From positions 1 to 15,104 of the forward strand of contig JAISNZ010000066.1 in NCBI GenBank assembly GCA_031275955.1: a stretch of 15,104 nucleotides of DNA. The letters are read 5' to 3'. Source of the stretch: Desulfovibrio sp. GTDB taxonomy: Bacteria; Desulfobacterota; Desulfovibrionia; Desulfovibrionales; Desulfovibrionaceae. Both the position numbers and the translations under genes were made by a program. Positions 12,912-15,104 of the stretch are shown in pieces (within the stretch, counting starts at the first letter, position 1; every line of letters starts with the position of its first letter). The notes beneath the pieces are model-generated. The model did no database searches. It was given only the letters and a program-made list of their open reading frames with translations, and was not told the DNA's origin.

Positions 12912-14078
12912 ATGAGAGTCTTTTGTCTGGGCGGAGCCGGACGTATCTGCCGGGAGGCGGCTCTGGACCTTGTGCGGTTTTCGGATTTCGAGAAAATTAC
13001 CATTGCGGATTCCAATGCGGCGGCGGAGCAGGAGATCCTGAAATTTCTCGATGATCCCCGGGTTGATTTTCTCCCTGTTGATATCAACAACCACCAGGAT
13101 ACCGTGGCCAGGATGCGGGGATATGACATTGTCATGGATGGGACAGCCATTACCATGAACGGGAAATCAACCGCCTGCATGGCGGAAGCCGGCTGCCACG
13201 GCGTCAACCTGAACGGTTTCGGGGAAGAGGATCAGTACGCGCCCCTTTTCCGGGAGAAAGGGAAGGTCTGCGTCCCCGGCTTTGGGATGACCCCCGGAGT
13301 TACGCAGATGATGGTCATGTTCGCGGCAAACCAGCTTGATACGGTCGAGTCCGTCCGCGTCAGCCACGGCGCTTTCCGGCCCTTTGCCTTTTCGCGGTCC
13401 ATAACGGAAACAACCACCTATGAATACGATCCGGATCTCCCCGGAAGAGTCGTCTTTGAAGAGGGGAAATTCGTCCAGGTGCCGCCCTTTGCCAGACCCC
13501 GCGAGATTGAGCTCCCCCAGCCCTATGGAACGCTCCCCCAGTACATCATCCCACATTCGGAGACGCGGACGGTCGCGGAGGCGCTGAAGAACAAGGGCAT
13601 CCGTCTGGTGGAGACAAGGGGGACCTGGCCGCGGAAAAACATGCAGCTCGTCCGCGCGCTCTATGACTGGGGGATTCTCCGTAATGAGCGGGTGGCGATC
13701 AACGGCCTGGAGCTGGGGGTCATGGATTGTATCGGTGAATACCTGATGAACTCGAAGGAAGGGACGGAAACGGAACTGTACGGATATGCCCTGCATGTAG
13801 AGGTGACAGGGAGAAAGGGAAACAAACGCAAACAGCATGTCCTCTATCATACGCATCCCGCGTCCGACGGTTCTGTCCCCGGTTGGGAAAAACTCCGCGC
13901 CTATACGCGGAACGTCGGTATTCCCCTGAGCATTGCCGTTCAGCTCATTGCCCAGGGAAAAGTCCTGGGAGGCAGGGTGGGGATCCTGATCCCGGAACAG
14001 GCCTTTCGCCCGGAAGACGTGTTTGATCAGTTGCAGAAACGCGGAATGCACATTCATGAAACTGTAACGGACATATAG
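12912..14078 (+). CDS. Saccharopine dehydrogenase-family NAD(P)-dependent oxidoreductase
   Basis: Cytoplasmic Rossmann-fold enzyme of 388 aa, the usual length for Lys9-type or carboxynorspermidine-dehydrogenase-like proteins. The N-terminal dinucleotide loop reads Leu-Gly-Gly-Ala-Gly-Arg-Ile-Cys (6-13), with Cys in place of the usual last glycine. Asp33 at the end of the second strand suggests NAD. Pro-Gly-Phe-Gly-Met-Thr-Pro-Gly (122-129) and the Asn-Val-Gly-Ile-Pro-Leu-Ser-Ile-Ala segment (334-342), with its closing Ile-Pro-Glu-Gln (360-363), match the family's catalytic-domain pattern. The true substrate is unknown; family members form or break N-C bonds between an amine and an oxo acid or act on semialdehydes. 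ATG at 12912 has GGAGG six bases upstream; an in-frame TTG at 12897 is less likely. Its place after gdhA, carrier and aminotransferase suggests a shared pathway. The stop is TAG. Confidence 0.85.
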   Translation: MRVFCLGGAGRICREAALDLVRFSDFEKITIADSNAAAEQEILKFLDDPRVDFLPVDINNHQDTVARMRGYDIVMDGTAITMNGKSTACMAEAGCHGVNLNGFGEEDQYAPLFREKGKVCVPGFGMTPGVTQMMVMFAANQLDTVESVRVSHGAFRPFAFSRSITETTTYEYDPDLPGRVVFEEGKFVQVPPFARPREIELPQPYGTLPQYIIPHSETRTVAEALKNKGIRLVETRGTWPRKNMQLVRALYDWGILRNERVAINGLELGVMDCIGEYLMNSKEGTETELYGYALHVEVTGRKGNKRKQHVLYHTHPASDGSVPGWEKLRAYTRNVGIPLSIAVQLIAQGKVLGGRVGILIPEQAFRPEDVFDQLQKRGMHIHETVTDI

Positions 14079-14089
14079 ATATTTGCAGC

Positions 14090-15104
14090 TTATTCCTGCT
14101 TGTAGAAGTTGATCAGGCAGCCGGCCAGGAGGACGGCGCGTTCCGGGGGGGCGAGATCCGGCAGATGCAGGGCGACGGCGGCGGCGCGGCCGTCCTGATG
14201 CAGATCTGCGGGAATCCGATCGGCGCCTGCGGCGAGGGCGCCGCGGATTCCGGCAATGAAGAGGGTATCGCCGGGCTTGAGGGCGTAACGGGCGGCATCG
14301 GGGAGGATAAAAGGGAGCAGGCCCCAGTTGATGAGGTTGCTGCGATAGCGTTTGGTGGCGTATTGGCCGGCGATGTTGGCCCAGCCGCCGAGAATTTTCT
14401 GGCTGGAGGCGGCCTGTTCGCGGGCGGATCCGTCGCCGGGCCTCAGGGCGAAGACGGCGGAGCCGATGCCGGTGTTCGTCTCCAGGCCGGCGAGGCCCAG
14501 GGAGGCGAAGAGATCGCTCACGGGGGCGTGCGTCGGGGAGGGCGTTCCCGCCGTCGGGAAGGATTGGCGGAGCTGCTCCAGGGCCTGGATGTCTTTGGCC
14601 CTCTGGACATAGGCCGGGTCTTTGCGGGAAAGGGTGAATTGGGCGAGACGCAGGGGGTTGGAGCGGTAGGAGGAGGTCTCCCCGGAGGGGAGGAGTTCGT
14701 CGGTGGTGGTGACGGAGTCATGGATGGCCGAAGCCAGACGCAGGAGAAGGTTTTCCGGCAGGGGAGGAAAGGGCGGCCAGTCGGCGATATTGGGGCCGAA
14801 GAAGAGTTCTTCCCGGGGGCGTGGCCGGGAAAACCCGCGGTAGACCCGGTGGGTATAGACCTGCGGGGAGAAGGCGTATGGAGGGGGAGGGCTTGGGCAA
14901 AGCCCTTCCAGTTCCGTGGCCGGGGTGAGTTTTCCCCTGTTGCGGGCGGTGGCGGCGATGGAACGGGCATCCATGAGGGCGACGTAGGCCAGTTGTCCGT
15001 CCGAGGGTTTGGCCCCTTCGCGGTGGGGAAAATTGCGGGTCGTGTGCCGGATGGAAAAGGCGTTGTTGGCCGGTATATCTCCGGCGCCGAAGCAGGGGCC
15101 GCAG
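14090..15104 (-). CDS. Aconitase-superfamily hydratase, C-terminal part (5' end beyond the window)
   Basis: The frame is open to the right edge, so this is a partial gene of 337 visible residues. Near the edge (15103-15092) it encodes Cys-Gly-Pro-Cys, matching the paired cluster ligands of aconitase, then a block with His-Thr-Thr-Arg-Asn-Phe corresponding to the aconitase Ser-Asn-Arg-Asn-Phe region. Later come Asp-Gly-Ser-Ala-Arg-Glu-Gln-Ala-Ala and Arg-Tyr-Arg-Ser-Asn-Leu-Ile-Asn-Trp-Gly, the swivel-domain substrate-binding motifs. Enzymes of this family isomerise or hydrate citrate-type acids through a 4Fe-4S cluster. The exact substrate (citrate, homocitrate, 2-methylcitrate) cannot be told from this part. 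An ATG at 14974 is internal, not the start. It converges on the dehydrogenase gene with 11 bases between stops. Not evidently linked to the amine cluster. Confidence 0.85.
   Translation of the reverse strand, partial: CGPCFGAGDIPANNAFSIRHTTRNFPHREGAKPSDGQLAYVALMDARSIAATARNRGKLTPATELEGLCPSPPPPYAFSPQVYTHRVYRGFSRPRPREELFFGPNIADWPPFPPLPENLLLRLASAIHDSVTTTDELLPSGETSSYRSNPLRLAQFTLSRKDPAYVQRAKDIQALEQLRQSFPTAGTPSPTHAPVSDLFASLGLAGLETNTGIGSAVFALRPGDGSAREQAASSQKILGGWANIAGQYATKRYRSNLINWGLLPFILPDAARYALKPGDTLFIAGIRGALAAGADRIPADLHQDGRAAAVALHLPDLAPPERAVLLAGCLINFYKQE

Noticed and set aside
12875..13036. ATG at 12875 reading Met-Arg-Val-Phe-Phe-Leu, resembling the start of the real gene at 12912
   Set aside because: It is in a different frame from the dehydrogenase, soon leaves any sensible sequence, and its ribosome-binding site lies inside the terminator-like hairpin. 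The resemblance is probably coincidental.

Overview
The window looks like chromosomal DNA of a GC-rich anaerobic Desulfobacterota, most likely a member of the Desulfovibrionaceae. The grounds are a DctP-type TRAP binding protein, an oxygen-sensitive-type cysteine desulfidase, an ECF nickel importer of the NikKLMQO kind behind a NikR-like operator, and GC-rich palindromic intergenic repeats of the kind common in that family. The assignment is inference; no rRNA, tRNA, CRISPR array, transposase or phage gene was seen.

Left half, all on the minus strand, read from right to left: nikK (8323-7526, interrupted by an in-frame TAG), nikL, nikM, nikQ and nikO form a tightly packed nickel-transport operon. 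A receiver-like/TPR protein (4522-3191) and a small CvpA-family membrane protein (3147-2671) follow. After a hairpin-rich gap come a CyuA-type cysteine desulfidase (2495-1173) and an orphan TRAP substrate-binding protein (1076-84), ending at a REP-like palindrome pair (18-64).

Centre: the divergent intergenic region 8324-8869 carries a NikR-type operator (8346-8372) overlapping the -10 box of the nikK promoter. An array of three TTGACA-containing repeats lies upstream of it. To the right is a long, structured leader for the plus-strand cluster, with a 26-bp tandem repeat and a tiny ORF with a strong ribosome-binding site.

Right half, plus strand: glutamate dehydrogenase (8870-10129), an OPA/GlpT-type MFS transporter that keeps both anion-binding arginines (10187-11542), a PhnW-like class V aminotransferase (11603-12736), and a saccharopine-dehydrogenase-like oxidoreductase (12912-14078) preceded by a terminator-like hairpin plus T8. 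Together they suggest uptake of an amino-compound with an anionic head group (phosphonate or sulfonate), transamination, glutamate recycling and an unassigned redox step. None of the usual partner enzymes (PhnX, PhnA/PhnY, Tpa, SarD, Xsc) is in view, so the pathway is the best candidate here for something undescribed. At the right edge a convergent minus-strand gene encodes the C-terminal part of an aconitase-superfamily hydratase, cut by the window end.
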